Below the pieces are notes generated by a model, which saw only the letters and a list, made by a program, of their open reading frames with translations, made no database searches and was not told where the DNA came from. A program made the position numbers and the translations under genes. This document shows positions 35,926-44,517 of a stretch of 64,000 bases of DNA, piece after piece (the stretch's first letter is position 1; the number at the start of each line of letters is the position of its first letter). Origin of the DNA: Chloroflexota bacterium (GTDB taxonomy: Bacteria; Chloroflexota; Dehalococcoidia; Lucifugimonadales; GCA-2722455); contig PBMB01000007.1 in the NCBI GenBank assembly GCA_002722455.1, positions 62,001-126,000 of the forward strand. Direction: 5' to 3'.

Positions 35926-35945
35926 TAACTAACTAACTAACTAAC
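35926..35945. repeat. Tetranucleotide repeat (TAAC)5 in the sdhA leader region
   Basis: Five perfect TAAC units (GTTA on the sdhA strand) lie 38-58 bases upstream of the sdhA start and downstream of the ABC operon terminator hairpin. A change in copy number would shift promoter-to-start spacing. No other simple repeat of this length was seen in the window. Confidence 0.85.
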
Positions 35946-35962
35946 AAAATAGGATATCAAAC

Positions 35963-36000
35963 TGATAATTGTGTAACAAGTACTTCTTATATAATTATCA
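35963..36000 (-). terminator. Hairpin over the stop codon of the ABC substrate-binding gene
   Basis: TGATAATT (35963-35970) and AATTATCA (35993-36000) are perfect inverse complements around a 22-base loop. The second arm contains the TGA stop of the substrate-binding gene. It probably marks the end of the ABC operon before the sdhA promoter. The long loop and lack of a T run keep confidence moderate. Confidence 0.4.
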
Positions 36001-36990
36001 GCGATCATACACTTCTTTCAAAAGTTTATTAGTGTATGAATCTTTATAATTTACACTCTCATTTAATGCATCATATTGAACTAAATAATCAACTAAATCT
36101 TCCCACATATAATCTTCCATCCATCCAAGTTTTGATTGATCAAAAGGACGAAATTTTTCAGCAGCTTCTAACTCTGTTGTCAACATATAAGACATATGCG
36201 ACCTATCTTGATTAGGAGCATATTTCATTACTATATCTAAACTGTATTCATAATTATTTTTAATATAATCGATAGCCTCTATTGTTGCTGCCATAAATTT
36301 AACCAATGTGTCCTTTTTCTTTTCTAACAATGTATCATTTGTTACAAAAGTTAACCCCAAAGTTGGAATTCCATAATCAGAAGGATCCCATATTGTCACA
36401 TCATAACCCATATTTTTAACTAGATTAGGCTCATTAGATAAATAAACAGCAAGTATTTCCACCTTACCTTCAGTTAATATCCTTGGATCAAATCCTACCC
36501 GAATTGGAATGATTTGGTTAGAATCAACTCCTTCTTTAGATAATAGTGCAAAATACTCTGGAGGAATACTGACTTTATACCCAAAACTTCTCCCCTCCCA
36601 ATCTTTTATGTCTTTAATTTGACTAGATTCCAAAGACATAAAACCTTGCTGACCGGTCCTTCCTAATAAAGCTATCGCTATTAAAGACTCATTCAGATCA
36701 GAATTTCTTTTTAAAATTGTAGATGCATCAGCAGTTGCAATGTCTACTTTACCCGATAGTAACAATGGAATATGTTCTCCAGAGCTCGCATGTCTAATTT
36801 CAACATCAATACCTTGCTGACTATAAAACCCTTGTTCTTTCGCTACATAAACTGCAGCAAATGGAAGATTAGCTTGAGCTTTATAACCAGCCATGAATAC
36901 AATAGAGTCATGGTTTGTGTCAGAGATAATGCCACACGCAAAGTATATAGTTGATATCATAAATAAAAAACAAAGTTTTTTAAAAATCAA
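35998..36990 (-). CDS. ABC transporter substrate-binding lipoprotein (NMT1/THI5/SsuA-like)
   Basis: A 330-residue extracytoplasmic binding protein. A short signal segment ends at a probable lipobox (YFAC). The mature part has the NMT1/THI5-like pattern: AAVYVAKEQGFYSQQGIDVEIRHASSGEHIPLLLSGKVDIATADAS, then DWEGRSFGYK and a later segment with repeated Asp/Tyr residues. The family binds sulfonates, nitrate, taurine or thiamine pyrimidine precursors; the ligand cannot be fixed here. Start is TTG with AGGTG upstream. It is the last gene of the ATPase-permease-binding protein operon. Confidence 0.82.
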   Translation of the reverse strand: MIFKKLCFLFMISTIYFACGIISDTNHDSIVFMAGYKAQANLPFAAVYVAKEQGFYSQQGIDVEIRHASSGEHIPLLLSGKVDIATADASTILKRNSDLNESLIAIALLGRTGQQGFMSLESSQIKDIKDWEGRSFGYKVSIPPEYFALLSKEGVDSNQIIPIRVGFDPRILTEGKVEILAVYLSNEPNLVKNMGYDVTIWDPSDYGIPTLGLTFVTNDTLLEKKKDTLVKFMAATIEAIDYIKNNYEYSLDIVMKYAPNQDRSHMSYMLTTELEAAEKFRPFDQSKLGWMEDYMWEDLVDYLVQYDALNESVNYKDSYTNKLLKEVYDR

Positions 36991-37038
36991 ACTTACACCT
37001 ATATATCTGTACAGTATTAATCTTTGTTCTCTTAAAAT

Positions 37039-37830
37039 TTACTGATAGCTCCAAAATATTATTTTATTTTCAATGAATGAAATACTAATTGTAAGAACTG
37101 TTCCTATAAAACTCAAGGATAACACAGCTGCAAAACAAGTTGTCATATCTAAATTATTATACGATACCAAAATCACCCAACCTAAACCACTTCCACTTCC
37201 AAAAAACTGAGCTACTACAGCTCCAATTAAAGCCAAAGGAATACAAATACGTACTGACGTAAAGAAGGATGCTAATGCACTTCTAACGCGTAAATATTTC
37301 ATTACTTCTAATTTAGAGGCACCAATAGATTGAAAAAATCTAATTGAAGAATGATTCACATTATACAAACCAAAATGAGTATTAACCAATATTGGGAAAA
37401 AAGTCATTAAAGCAACAATAAATAAAGGAACAAAAACACCAAAACCAAACCAAATAGTTAATAAAGGCGCAATAGCTATAATTGGAGTAACTTTTAAAAA
37501 AATACTAATTGGAAATACTATTCTCCCAATAGTTTTATACAAAACTATCAAAATAGCTAGAAAAACAGCAACAAAGGCACCTATTACAAATCCTGCTATT
37601 GCAACAAATAAAGTTATACTACTTTGAACAATAAAGAAAACAATATCTTCAAATAACCTATCTACGATATTCAAAGGAGACGGTACGATATAAACTGGAA
37701 CTCGCAAAAAATATACTAACAATTCCCAAACAACTAATATTACAAAAAACACCCCAAACGGAATTATGATTTTAGGAATAAATTCATCACTTATATCTAA
37801 AAAAAATTTGGTATTAAGAATTTTTTTCAT
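37039..37830 (-). CDS. ABC transporter permease (SsuC/TauC/NMT1 type)
   Basis: A 263-residue inner-membrane permease with about six helices. The conserved cytoplasmic EAA-type loop is around FFQSIGASKLEVMKYLRVRSALASFFTSVRICIPLALIGAVVAQ, typical of the SsuC/TauC/ThiX group. AIAPLLTIWFGFGVFVP precedes it. Its start overlaps the end of the ATPase gene by 17 bases, so the two are translationally coupled. It should form the channel for the ligand of the downstream binding protein. Confidence 0.9.
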   Translation of the reverse strand: MKKILNTKFFLDISDEFIPKIIIPFGVFFVILVVWELLVYFLRVPVYIVPSPLNIVDRLFEDIVFFIVQSSITLFVAIAGFVIGAFVAVFLAILIVLYKTIGRIVFPISIFLKVTPIIAIAPLLTIWFGFGVFVPLFIVALMTFFPILVNTHFGLYNVNHSSIRFFQSIGASKLEVMKYLRVRSALASFFTSVRICIPLALIGAVVAQFFGSGSGLGWVILVSYNNLDMTTCFAAVLSLSFIGTVLTISISFIENKIIFWSYQ

Positions 37831-38626
37831 GTAATAGATCCCTAATATTATTATTAATATTATTAAATTCTACAGAAGTTGGTACTATAACTTTATCTAA
37901 ATTATTTTTACCAGCAAAATTTATCTCAAATGACTTAACGATTTCTGCTGGTTGATTAGATAATACAATAACAAAATCTGATAATTGAATTGACTCTGTA
38001 ATATTATGAGTTACCAAAATAACCGTCCGCGGATTCAAAGAAAAAATTTTTAATAAATCATATCTGAGCTTTTCTCTAGTTAACTCGTCTAAATTTGCCA
38101 TTGGCTCATCTAATATTAATATCACATCATCTAAAACCAATGCTCTTGCAAGAGAAACTCTTTGACATATTCCTTTTGACAACTGATATGGAAAATAATA
38201 ACGCCAATCTACTAAACCTAACTGATCAAGTATTTGTAGTACTTTACTCTCATCTTCATCAAGATTATGGTAATTACTTTTTCTGTTAAGAGTTAATGTG
38301 AGCAAAACATTGTCAAATACATTCATCCAAGGAAGTAAACCATGATCATGAGATACAAATCCAATTTTTTTCTGTGTACAAGCTTCTTTTGATGAAACTC
38401 CTCTTATTCGAACATTTCCAGTATCTGGCACAATGAAACCTGCAATAATATTTAATAGGGTTGTTTTGCCAACCCCATTAGGACCAATTATTGAAGTAAT
38501 TGAATCTTTTTTAAAACCAATATTAATTTCTCGAAAAATCTCTACTAATTTACCATTGATGTTATAACTATGAGTAAGATTACAAACTTCAATATCATTA
38601 TCATATTTTTTCATTTTTGTTTTCAT
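37814..38626 (-). CDS. ABC transporter ATP-binding protein (SsuB/TauB-like)
   Basis: A 270-residue ATPase powering import. The Walker A motif is GPNGVGKTTLL, the Q-loop is FVSHDHGLLPW, Walker B is VILILDEPMANLD and the switch histidine is in ILVTHN. The signature reads LSKGICQRVSLARAL, a departure from LSGGQ, though the following RVSLARAL is intact. It is the first gene of the operon and divergent from a membrane protein. No riboswitch-like leader (for example a TPP element) was seen in the 113-base gap upstream. Confidence 0.9.
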   Translation of the reverse strand: MKTKMKKYDNDIEVCNLTHSYNINGKLVEIFREINIGFKKDSITSIIGPNGVGKTTLLNIIAGFIVPDTGNVRIRGVSSKEACTQKKIGFVSHDHGLLPWMNVFDNVLLTLTLNRKSNYHNLDEDESKVLQILDQLGLVDWRYYFPYQLSKGICQRVSLARALVLDDVILILDEPMANLDELTREKLRYDLLKIFSLNPRTVILVTHNITESIQLSDFVIVLSNQPAEIVKSFEINFAGKNNLDKVIVPTSVEFNNINNNIRDLLHEKNS

Positions 38627-38739
38627 TGTTTTCTAATAAAATATATCTAAAAATCTAGATAATTTGATATGTACCCCCACATCATGCGAAAATATATAAC
38701 CTCTATATACTAATTAATAATTTAAAATAAGAGCTTTTT

Positions 38740-39237
38740 ATGTCAGTGACTTACAGATGGAATCCAGAAGATTTTTCTACTCGTATAGACTTTGCAGAAA
38801 AAAATTATCCATCAGATCTTTTTACAAAACTCATTAGAACTATAATTCCACAACTTTTAATATTCTGCAATTTTATCCTAAATCCAATCAATAAAATATC
38901 TCATGCCATAGGGCGTCTTTTAACAAAACTGATATTAGGACTATTAGTACTAGCAATATTTGATTTAATTTGGTTGTTGTTTTGGTTGATTATTATCGGT
39001 TTAAGTAAATTATGGATAAAATTTAACCTATTAAGACCATTATTATTTATCCCCAGCATCATAATTATACCTATTGCGAATATATATATATTGTTAGCGC
39101 CTGACCCCCATAAATACAAAAATTATTGGATTATATTGAAGTTATGGCCAATTACATCTATTATTTGCTTACCACCTAAAGAATACTTTGATTTAATTAA
39201 ACCAAAAATAATTAAACCAAACAAAACTAAAAAATAA
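38740..39237 (+). CDS. Hypothetical membrane protein (165 aa)
   Basis: I do not recognise a family. The protein has a polar N-terminus (about 30 residues), three hydrophobic stretches around residues 30-50, 60-87 and 97-118, a weaker one near 128-145, and a basic C-terminus ending IKPNKTKK. GTGACTTAC... gives a normal ATG start, but the ribosome-binding site is weak. It lies divergent from the ABC operon and 17 bases before the RraA-like gene. Only membrane location is supported. Confidence 0.5.
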   Translation: MSVTYRWNPEDFSTRIDFAEKNYPSDLFTKLIRTIIPQLLIFCNFILNPINKISHAIGRLLTKLILGLLVLAIFDLIWLLFWLIIIGLSKLWIKFNLLRPLLFIPSIIIIPIANIYILLAPDPHKYKNYWIILKLWPITSIICLPPKEYFDLIKPKIIKPNKTKK

Positions 39238-39254
39238 TTAAGAGGAGTTAATTT

Positions 39255-39965
39255 ATGGCAAAACCAGATGAAACCTTATTGGAAAATTTACGTTCTTTTA
39301 GCTCAGCAACAATTTTCAATGCTGTTGTAGAAACAATGGGGGCAACTCAGGGTGGGAGAGAATTAGAAGATAAGGGAGGACAGCCTACATGTTATACCAA
39401 CCACCATTTAAAATATCTAACTCCTGAATTTGGTAATATTGCTGGATATGCCGTCACAGTCGAAGTCACTGCAATAGACCCTAATTCACCTAGTAAACCC
39501 TGGATGGATTATTATAAAGTTCTAAATGAAACTTCAGGTCCTATTATCACATTCATGAAAGATATTGATGCACAAAAACATCGTGGCGCATCTTTCGGTG
39601 ATAATATGGCTGCAGTACATAAAAATCTTGGTGTAGTTGGTGCAATTGTCGAAGGAACAGTTCGAGATCTAAAAGGAATTAAAAATGTTGGGATGCCAAT
39701 TTGGGGATACGGACTTGTTCCTGGTCATGGAATTTTCAATCTTTGTAATGTTAATCAAACAATTCAAATAGCAGACATTACAGTTTCACCTGGTGACCTT
39801 GCAATTGCTGATGATGAAGGATGTACTATTATTCCAAATAACTTAGACCCTTACGCTGTACTAAATCAAGCGAAAACAATTATTGATAGAGAAAATGAAT
39901 TTCAAAATCTAGTTAAGAGCCCATCATTTTCTTTAGCAGATTGGGAAGATATAGCTAGTACTTAA
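39255..39965 (+). CDS. RraA-family protein (4-hydroxy-4-methyl-2-oxoglutarate aldolase-like)
   Basis: A 236-residue protein of the RraA/HMG-aldolase fold. It shows FSSATIFNAV near the start, GDNMAAVHKNLGVVGAIVEGTVRDLKGI with the Arg-Asp pair typical of the aldolase site, GLVPGHG in place of the usual short loop, and the closing PGDLAIADDEGCTIIP. Members either cleave pyruvate-yielding hydroxy acids or, as in E. coli RraA, bind RNase E. Absence of an RNase E gene nearby and the next glycosidase-like gene favour the metabolic role. AGGAG precedes the ATG. Confidence 0.82.
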   Translation: MAKPDETLLENLRSFSSATIFNAVVETMGATQGGRELEDKGGQPTCYTNHHLKYLTPEFGNIAGYAVTVEVTAIDPNSPSKPWMDYYKVLNETSGPIITFMKDIDAQKHRGASFGDNMAAVHKNLGVVGAIVEGTVRDLKGIKNVGMPIWGYGLVPGHGIFNLCNVNQTIQIADITVSPGDLAIADDEGCTIIPNNLDPYAVLNQAKTIIDRENEFQNLVKSPSFSLADWEDIAST

Positions 39966-40000
39966 AGTAATTTTTTATAAAAATTATCTGCCTAGTACTA
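39956..40000. terminator. Nested hairpin over both stop codons of a convergent gene pair
   Basis: TAGTACT (39956-39962) pairs with AGTACTA (39994-40000), and inside it TAATTTTT (39968-39975) pairs with AAAAATTA (39979-39986) with a three-base loop. The stop codons of the RraA-like gene and of the glycosidase-like gene both lie within the structure. It is AT-rich, so strength as a terminator is uncertain. Confidence 0.4.
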
Positions 40001-41608
40001 AAATGGTCCACCAGTTCGATCGGTAAACATACCTAAATCTGGATCATTAAAACCTTTTCTAAAATTCTGGCCCATCAGATATTTAGTTTCTAATTCAACT
40101 ACTAATATTGATTTTTGATCCACTACATCTGGATCTTTCTTAATTAACTCAACCTCAATTTTATTTTTACCAGGTATTGGCCAATAATCTTTAGTTAATT
40201 TATATATATACCAATATCCACCTTGTGACCCTCTAGGACCAATCATCCAAAACATCTGATTGATTTTACGTAAAAATTCATCTGGTAGTAATTGTCCATT
40301 CAACTTAATTTCAACTGAATCAAGTTCAGTTTTTTGTAAAGCTATTCGTAAAACTACTTCGTGTACTCGTCCAACTTTGTTCCAATGATGTAAATCATCA
40401 CTAACATCAAATTCTATAGTTTCAGATTTATTTAATGTTAAATTAACAGGTAAAGGAAATTTCTTCCTATCTATCGGCTGCGTATTATCCATGGGTGTAT
40501 TAATTCGATAATACTTATCTTTAGGCTGCATAATATCAGAAAAAGGAAGTTCTCGTATTTTTTCATAAAATGAAGCTTCATAAGGCCAATTTTGAAACCA
40601 TCCACGTGCCATATACAAACCATCGATTCCCTGAGACCAATAATTCGAAACTGCAGCTCTTAAAACTTCAATAGTAGCTTCTGAAATTCGATCTGTAAAA
40701 AAATGACTATGCACGGCTGCATGAACTTGACACGAAGATCCTTTTGCCAAATCCACTAATGGTCTGAAATCTGCCATCTGATTTAATCTATCTCCTGGAA
40801 GAGCATCCTCTCCAACCAAAACATCAACACAATTACGTTTAATCCATTGTGAAGGATCTAAGCCTACAGATTTACAAAACTCTAAGTCGGCAGGAATTCG
40901 AATTACTAAAGGTTTTCCTGTTCCAGTTGATTTAAGTAAACTATAAATCTTCTCAATCCATTGGGTCATTATTTCAGTACCACTTTTAACATTATTAGGA
41001 TGAAAATAATAAGGGGAATTATTTAAATTTAATTCAAAACCATCAATAGGATATTCATTTATCACCTCTTCTATAATTGAAAATCTTTCATTTCGCACTT
41101 CTTCATATGCAAAATCAAGCCCATAGATACCAGGTGTCCCCTCAGGAAGATCATTTTTAGCACCTATTTCAAGATGTCTGTTATCAAATCGAAAATTTGA
41201 GCATCGTACAAAAGTAGAACTTTTAGGAGGAAGTTCTCCCTCCCACCTATCATCACCATCTACTTGTGCTAGAAAAGAAGGATATAATAACATTCCTTTT
41301 TCATGAGCTCTGTCACATACAACTCTCAATGGATCATGTCCATTATCAATTAAACTCATAACGTTCTGATGAGTTCTTCTCCAAGTCGAATGGGGCCATT
41401 TATCAATATTATGCCCCCAAATTTCCCCAACTTTTGTATCATGCAATAGAACTCGTCCTTCAGCTAAACCAAACATGACAGCTTCTACAGAAGATCCAGC
41501 TAATTCATCAATAGCAGATGCATATTCTTCTTTTTGCATTGGAGGCTCATACATATATATTAGGTTGTGTCTTCCATCATGAAAAAACATCATTTTAGGA
41601 ATATTCAT
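39998..41608 (-). CDS. Glycoside-hydrolase-like protein (TIM barrel plus beta-sandwich), unassigned
   Basis: A 536-residue soluble protein without signal peptide. The first ~380 residues read like a TIM barrel of the family-10 glycosylhydrolase-like/DUF type. They contain LLYPSFLAQVDGDDRWEG, YPIDGFELNLNNSPYYFHP (candidate acidic residue at the end of a strand), VIRIPADLEFCKSVGLD, DVLVGEDALPGD and GIDGLYMARGWFQNWPYE. The last ~150 residues look like a beta-sandwich (VVLRIALQKTELDSVEIKLNGQLLP). Catalytic acids cannot be assigned with certainty. GAGGAG precedes the ATG. Its neighbour is the RraA-like gene. Confidence 0.55.
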   Translation of the reverse strand: MNIPKMMFFHDGRHNLIYMYEPPMQKEEYASAIDELAGSSVEAVMFGLAEGRVLLHDTKVGEIWGHNIDKWPHSTWRRTHQNVMSLIDNGHDPLRVVCDRAHEKGMLLYPSFLAQVDGDDRWEGELPPKSSTFVRCSNFRFDNRHLEIGAKNDLPEGTPGIYGLDFAYEEVRNERFSIIEEVINEYPIDGFELNLNNSPYYFHPNNVKSGTEIMTQWIEKIYSLLKSTGTGKPLVIRIPADLEFCKSVGLDPSQWIKRNCVDVLVGEDALPGDRLNQMADFRPLVDLAKGSSCQVHAAVHSHFFTDRISEATIEVLRAAVSNYWSQGIDGLYMARGWFQNWPYEASFYEKIRELPFSDIMQPKDKYYRINTPMDNTQPIDRKKFPLPVNLTLNKSETIEFDVSDDLHHWNKVGRVHEVVLRIALQKTELDSVEIKLNGQLLPDEFLRKINQMFWMIGPRGSQGGYWYIYKLTKDYWPIPGKNKIEVELIKKDPDVVDQKSILVVELETKYLMGQNFRKGFNDPDLGMFTDRTGGPF

Positions 41609-41654
41609 AATCTACTCCTCAAAAAAGTAAAATCTAACTGAAATTAACTGTGAA

Positions 41655-41987
41655 TTAATTACTATCTATAACCTTATTTAAATGTTGAACTAAGACAGTC
41701 TTTGACACCGCCCCAACAACTTGATCGACAGGTTTACCGTCTCTAAAAAATAGTAATGCCGGTATGCCTCTGATGCCATAAGTTGCACTAATTTCAGGAT
41801 TTTCATCAACATCGATTTTTACTACGACACATTTGCCTGTAAAATCATCTGCAATTTCAGCAACAGAAGGAGCTATCATTTTACAGGGACCACACCATTC
41901 CGCCCAAAAATCTACAAGTACAGGAATCTCAGATTGCAAAACTTGTTCATCAAAATTTTCTTTATTTACAGTAATTACATTACTCAC
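41655..41987 (-). CDS. trxA: Thioredoxin
   Basis: A cytoplasmic thiol-disulfide reductant. The sequence contains VLVDFWAEWCGPCKMIAPSV with the WCGPC active site, VVVKIDVDENPEISATYGIRGIPALLFF with the cis-proline, and GKPVDQVVGAV. I start at GTG 41987 (110 aa) because GGAGG stands five bases before it; the longer reading from TTG at 41999 would use that ribosome-binding site as codons. It lies 31 bases after the cysteine desulfurase on the same strand. Confidence 0.95.
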   Translation of the reverse strand: MSNVITVNKENFDEQVLQSEIPVLVDFWAEWCGPCKMIAPSVAEIADDFTGKCVVVKIDVDENPEISATYGIRGIPALLFFRDGKPVDQVVGAVSKTVLVQHLNKVIDSN

Positions 41988-42018
41988 ATTATCCTCCAAA
42001 GATTATTTCTTAAAAATT

Positions 42019-43197
42019 TCAGTCTAAAATTGGCATATTCCGTAATTTTGCCACTAATCCAACCAAAACCTCAACTATTTTTTCTACTTCTTCTACCGTA
42101 TTTTCTCTCCCTAAAGTAATTCTAAGGCTACCCTGTGCTTGTTCATCAGTTAAACCAAGGGATGTTAACACATGAGAAGGTTCAAGAGAACCTGAACTAC
42201 ACGCACTACCACTTGATACACATATCCCAGCAAAATCAAGACCTAACAACAGAGGTTCACCCTCAACCCCACTAAAAGAAAAGTTTACATTATTAGGTAC
42301 CCTTAAAGTATCATCTCCATTCAAGTTGACTTCTTTAATATTACTCATAACATCTTTAATTAATTTGTCTCTTAATTTTATACAATGTAAGTTAGTTTGT
42401 TCACGATTTTCTATACTTATTTCTAATGCTTTGGCCATACCAACAATAGCTGCAACATTCTCTGTTCCTGACCTTCTTCCTCTTTCTTGACCACCTCCAG
42501 ACAATTGTGTTTCAAATGGAGTCCCACGTCGAATATACAATGCTCCTACTCCTTTAGGTCCATAAAATTTATGAGCAGAAAGACTAAGTAAATCTACCCC
42601 TAATTTTTTAACATTAAAATCTAAAAAACCTGCAGCTTGTACAGCATCCGTATGGAATATAATATTAGTACCTCTACTTTTAGCTTCATCTTTAACCAAA
42701 CAACAAATTTGTTCTATAGGTTGAATAGTTCCAATTTCATTGTTTGCCATCATAATACTTACCAAAATAGTATCTTCTCTAATTGCATTAATTACAGATG
42801 TAGGGTTAATAATTCCATTTTGATCTACGGGAAGATAGGATATTTCGTATCCTAACTGTTCAAGTTGATAACATGTATGTAAAACTGCATGGTGCTCTAT
42901 CTGAGAAGTTATTATGTGCTTTCCCGTTGACTGTAATGCTGAAGCAACCCCCCTTAAAGCTGCATTATCTGATTCTGTCCCCCCACTTGTAAACATAATT
43001 TCACTTCTACGTGCTCCCAACAAACTTGCAATTTTTTGCCTAGAATCATCAACTACTTTTCTGCTTTCTTGTGCCAATGCATAAATACTCGAGGGGTTTG
43101 CAAAAATATCAGAAAAGTAAGGCAACATTGCAGACAAAACCTCGCTATCCATCGGAGTAGTTGCAGCATGATCCATATAAATTAAATTCTTATCCAT
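42019..43197 (-). CDS. iscS: Cysteine desulfurase (NifS/IscS family)
   Basis: Takes sulfur from cysteine for Fe-S clusters and tRNA thiolation. The 392 residues show [42 protein letters not shown], the PLP lysine in [32 protein letters not shown] and the active cysteine loop [19 protein letters not shown] (IscS/NifS type). It could supply MnmA and the A-type-like protein in this window. No IscU/SufU scaffold gene is adjacent. Confidence 0.94.
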   Translation of the reverse strand: MDKNLIYMDHAATTPMDSEVLSAMLPYFSDIFANPSSIYALAQESRKVVDDSRQKIASLLGARRSEIMFTSGGTESDNAALRGVASALQSTGKHIITSQIEHHAVLHTCYQLEQLGYEISYLPVDQNGIINPTSVINAIREDTILVSIMMANNEIGTIQPIEQICCLVKDEAKSRGTNIIFHTDAVQAAGFLDFNVKKLGVDLLSLSAHKFYGPKGVGALYIRRGTPFETQLSGGGQERGRRSGTENVAAIVGMAKALEISIENREQTNLHCIKLRDKLIKDVMSNIKEVNLNGDDTLRVPNNVNFSFSGVEGEPLLLGLDFAGICVSSGSACSSGSLEPSHVLTSLGLTDEQAQGSLRITLGRENTVEEVEKIVEVLVGLVAKLRNMPILD

Positions 43198-43251
43198 TGT
43201 AAATTAGGATATATTAAACTAAACATCCTTAGCAACTACAAAATTTTAATT

Positions 43252-44442
43252 CTACTTATCTAACAACCTGTCAGATGCTTCAGACATAATTGTAGAATAT
43301 ACTTGAAATATTGGAATATTACAGGTTTCACTAATTTTACGACAATCATCATATTCTGGAGAAACTGCTAGTTTAACACCCTCTTCTTTTTTAATTTTCA
43401 CTCTGACACTGCCTAATGAAGTCTCAAAAACAACAACTTCTCTATCTGCTAAATACCGATCAATTAATTTTGATCTAACTCCAAATGTAGTTGTTTCATT
43501 GAGTATTAATTTAATGATTTTTTTTTCAAGAAATCTTGGTATAAGCGTAGATAGAATTACACCTGGTCGATTCTTCTTCATATGTATTGAAGTAAACCAT
43601 ACATCCAATGCTCCTTCTTTAAACAGTAAATCCATCACATACCCTAGTGATTCTGCTGTCATATCATCTATGTTAGTTTCAAGTAAAACTGTTTGTTGAG
43701 AAAAACTCGATTCTGATAATTCTCCAATCCAAAGCGATAAAATATTTGGATACTTTGGTGAACACTTATGCCCAACCCCATATCCAATATCTTCTATAGA
43801 CATAGTTGGTGAATCGAATTTTGCAATAGTACTAAGGATTGCTGTTGCCGTAGGAGTAAGAGTCTCTCCAATTTCAAACGATCCAGGTAAAGCAGCAACA
43901 ATAGGAATATTATTCTTTTTTATTAAACCCATTGTTGCTGGGGCAGGTGCTACCATAATTCCATGATCTGTACTGATCATACCTCCCCCAATTGGTAAAG
44001 GAGATGAAAAACATTCAGTAACACCTAATAATTCAAGCCCTACAACACAACCTATCACATCTACTAATGTGTCGATACTTCCAAGTTCATGTAAAATAAC
44101 ATCCTCTAGATCAATTTGATGAACCTCAGATTCTACCTTTCCTATTTCAGTTAATATCATCTGAGTTTTTTTAATAACATCCTTAGGTAAATTTGAACCA
44201 ACTATTCGGTCAATTAACGCTTTGAATTTCAATGGCGTTTCATTTTTTTGAATATTTACATGTAACGACTTACCTACTAAACCAGATCTATCAACATTTC
44301 TTACCTTAAGATCAAATCCAGAAATACCAGCAGTATTGATGGTATCAACTAATTTATTTACATCAATACCTAAATCTACCATTGAAGCTAATATCATATC
44401 TCCACTTACACCACCAATGCAATGAAAATATGCAGTTTTCAA
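43252..44442 (-). CDS. larC: Nickel insertion protein LarC-like (DUF111)
   Basis: LarC adds nickel to the pyridinium dithiocarboxylate cofactor used by lactate racemase-type enzymes. The 396-residue protein begins TAYFHCIGGVSGDMILASMVDLG. It contains LEDVILHELGSIDTLVDVIG, PLPIGGG, HGIMVAPAPATMGLI and ETNIDDMTAESLGYVMD, all typical. It is one uninterrupted frame, whereas some LarC need a programmed frameshift. Start is TTG behind AAAGG. No larA, larB or larE lies in the window. Confidence 0.9.
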   Translation of the reverse strand: MKTAYFHCIGGVSGDMILASMVDLGIDVNKLVDTINTAGISGFDLKVRNVDRSGLVGKSLHVNIQKNETPLKFKALIDRIVGSNLPKDVIKKTQMILTEIGKVESEVHQIDLEDVILHELGSIDTLVDVIGCVVGLELLGVTECFSSPLPIGGGMISTDHGIMVAPAPATMGLIKKNNIPIVAALPGSFEIGETLTPTATAILSTIAKFDSPTMSIEDIGYGVGHKCSPKYPNILSLWIGELSESSFSQQTVLLETNIDDMTAESLGYVMDLLFKEGALDVWFTSIHMKKNRPGVILSTLIPRFLEKKIIKLILNETTTFGVRSKLIDRYLADREVVVFETSLGSVRVKIKKEEGVKLAVSPEYDDCRKISETCNIPIFQVYSTIMSEASDRLLDK

Positions 44443-44485
44443 TGTGTCAAACCTTTAAAATATTTGTGTAATAAAATTGAGAACC

Positions 44486-44506
44486 AAAAAGATTTTTACA
44501 AAAATC
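44486..44506 (-). terminator. Intrinsic terminator of clpC
   Basis: On the minus strand GATTTTT-GT-AAAAATC (44506 to 44491) forms a hairpin followed directly by TTTTT (44490-44486), 11 bases after the clpC stop. This is a normal stem plus T-tract arrangement before larC. Confidence 0.6.
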
Positions 44507-44517
44507 AGTAATTTAAT

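Noticed and set aside
35926-35945. TAAC units as a CRISPR or direct-repeat array
   Set aside because: The unit is four bases with no spacers and there are no cas genes.
38627-38739. TPP riboswitch upstream of the NMT1/THI5-like ABC operon
   Set aside because: The conserved CTGAGA and ACCTGATC-type elements of TPP riboswitches are not present on the minus strand of this gap.
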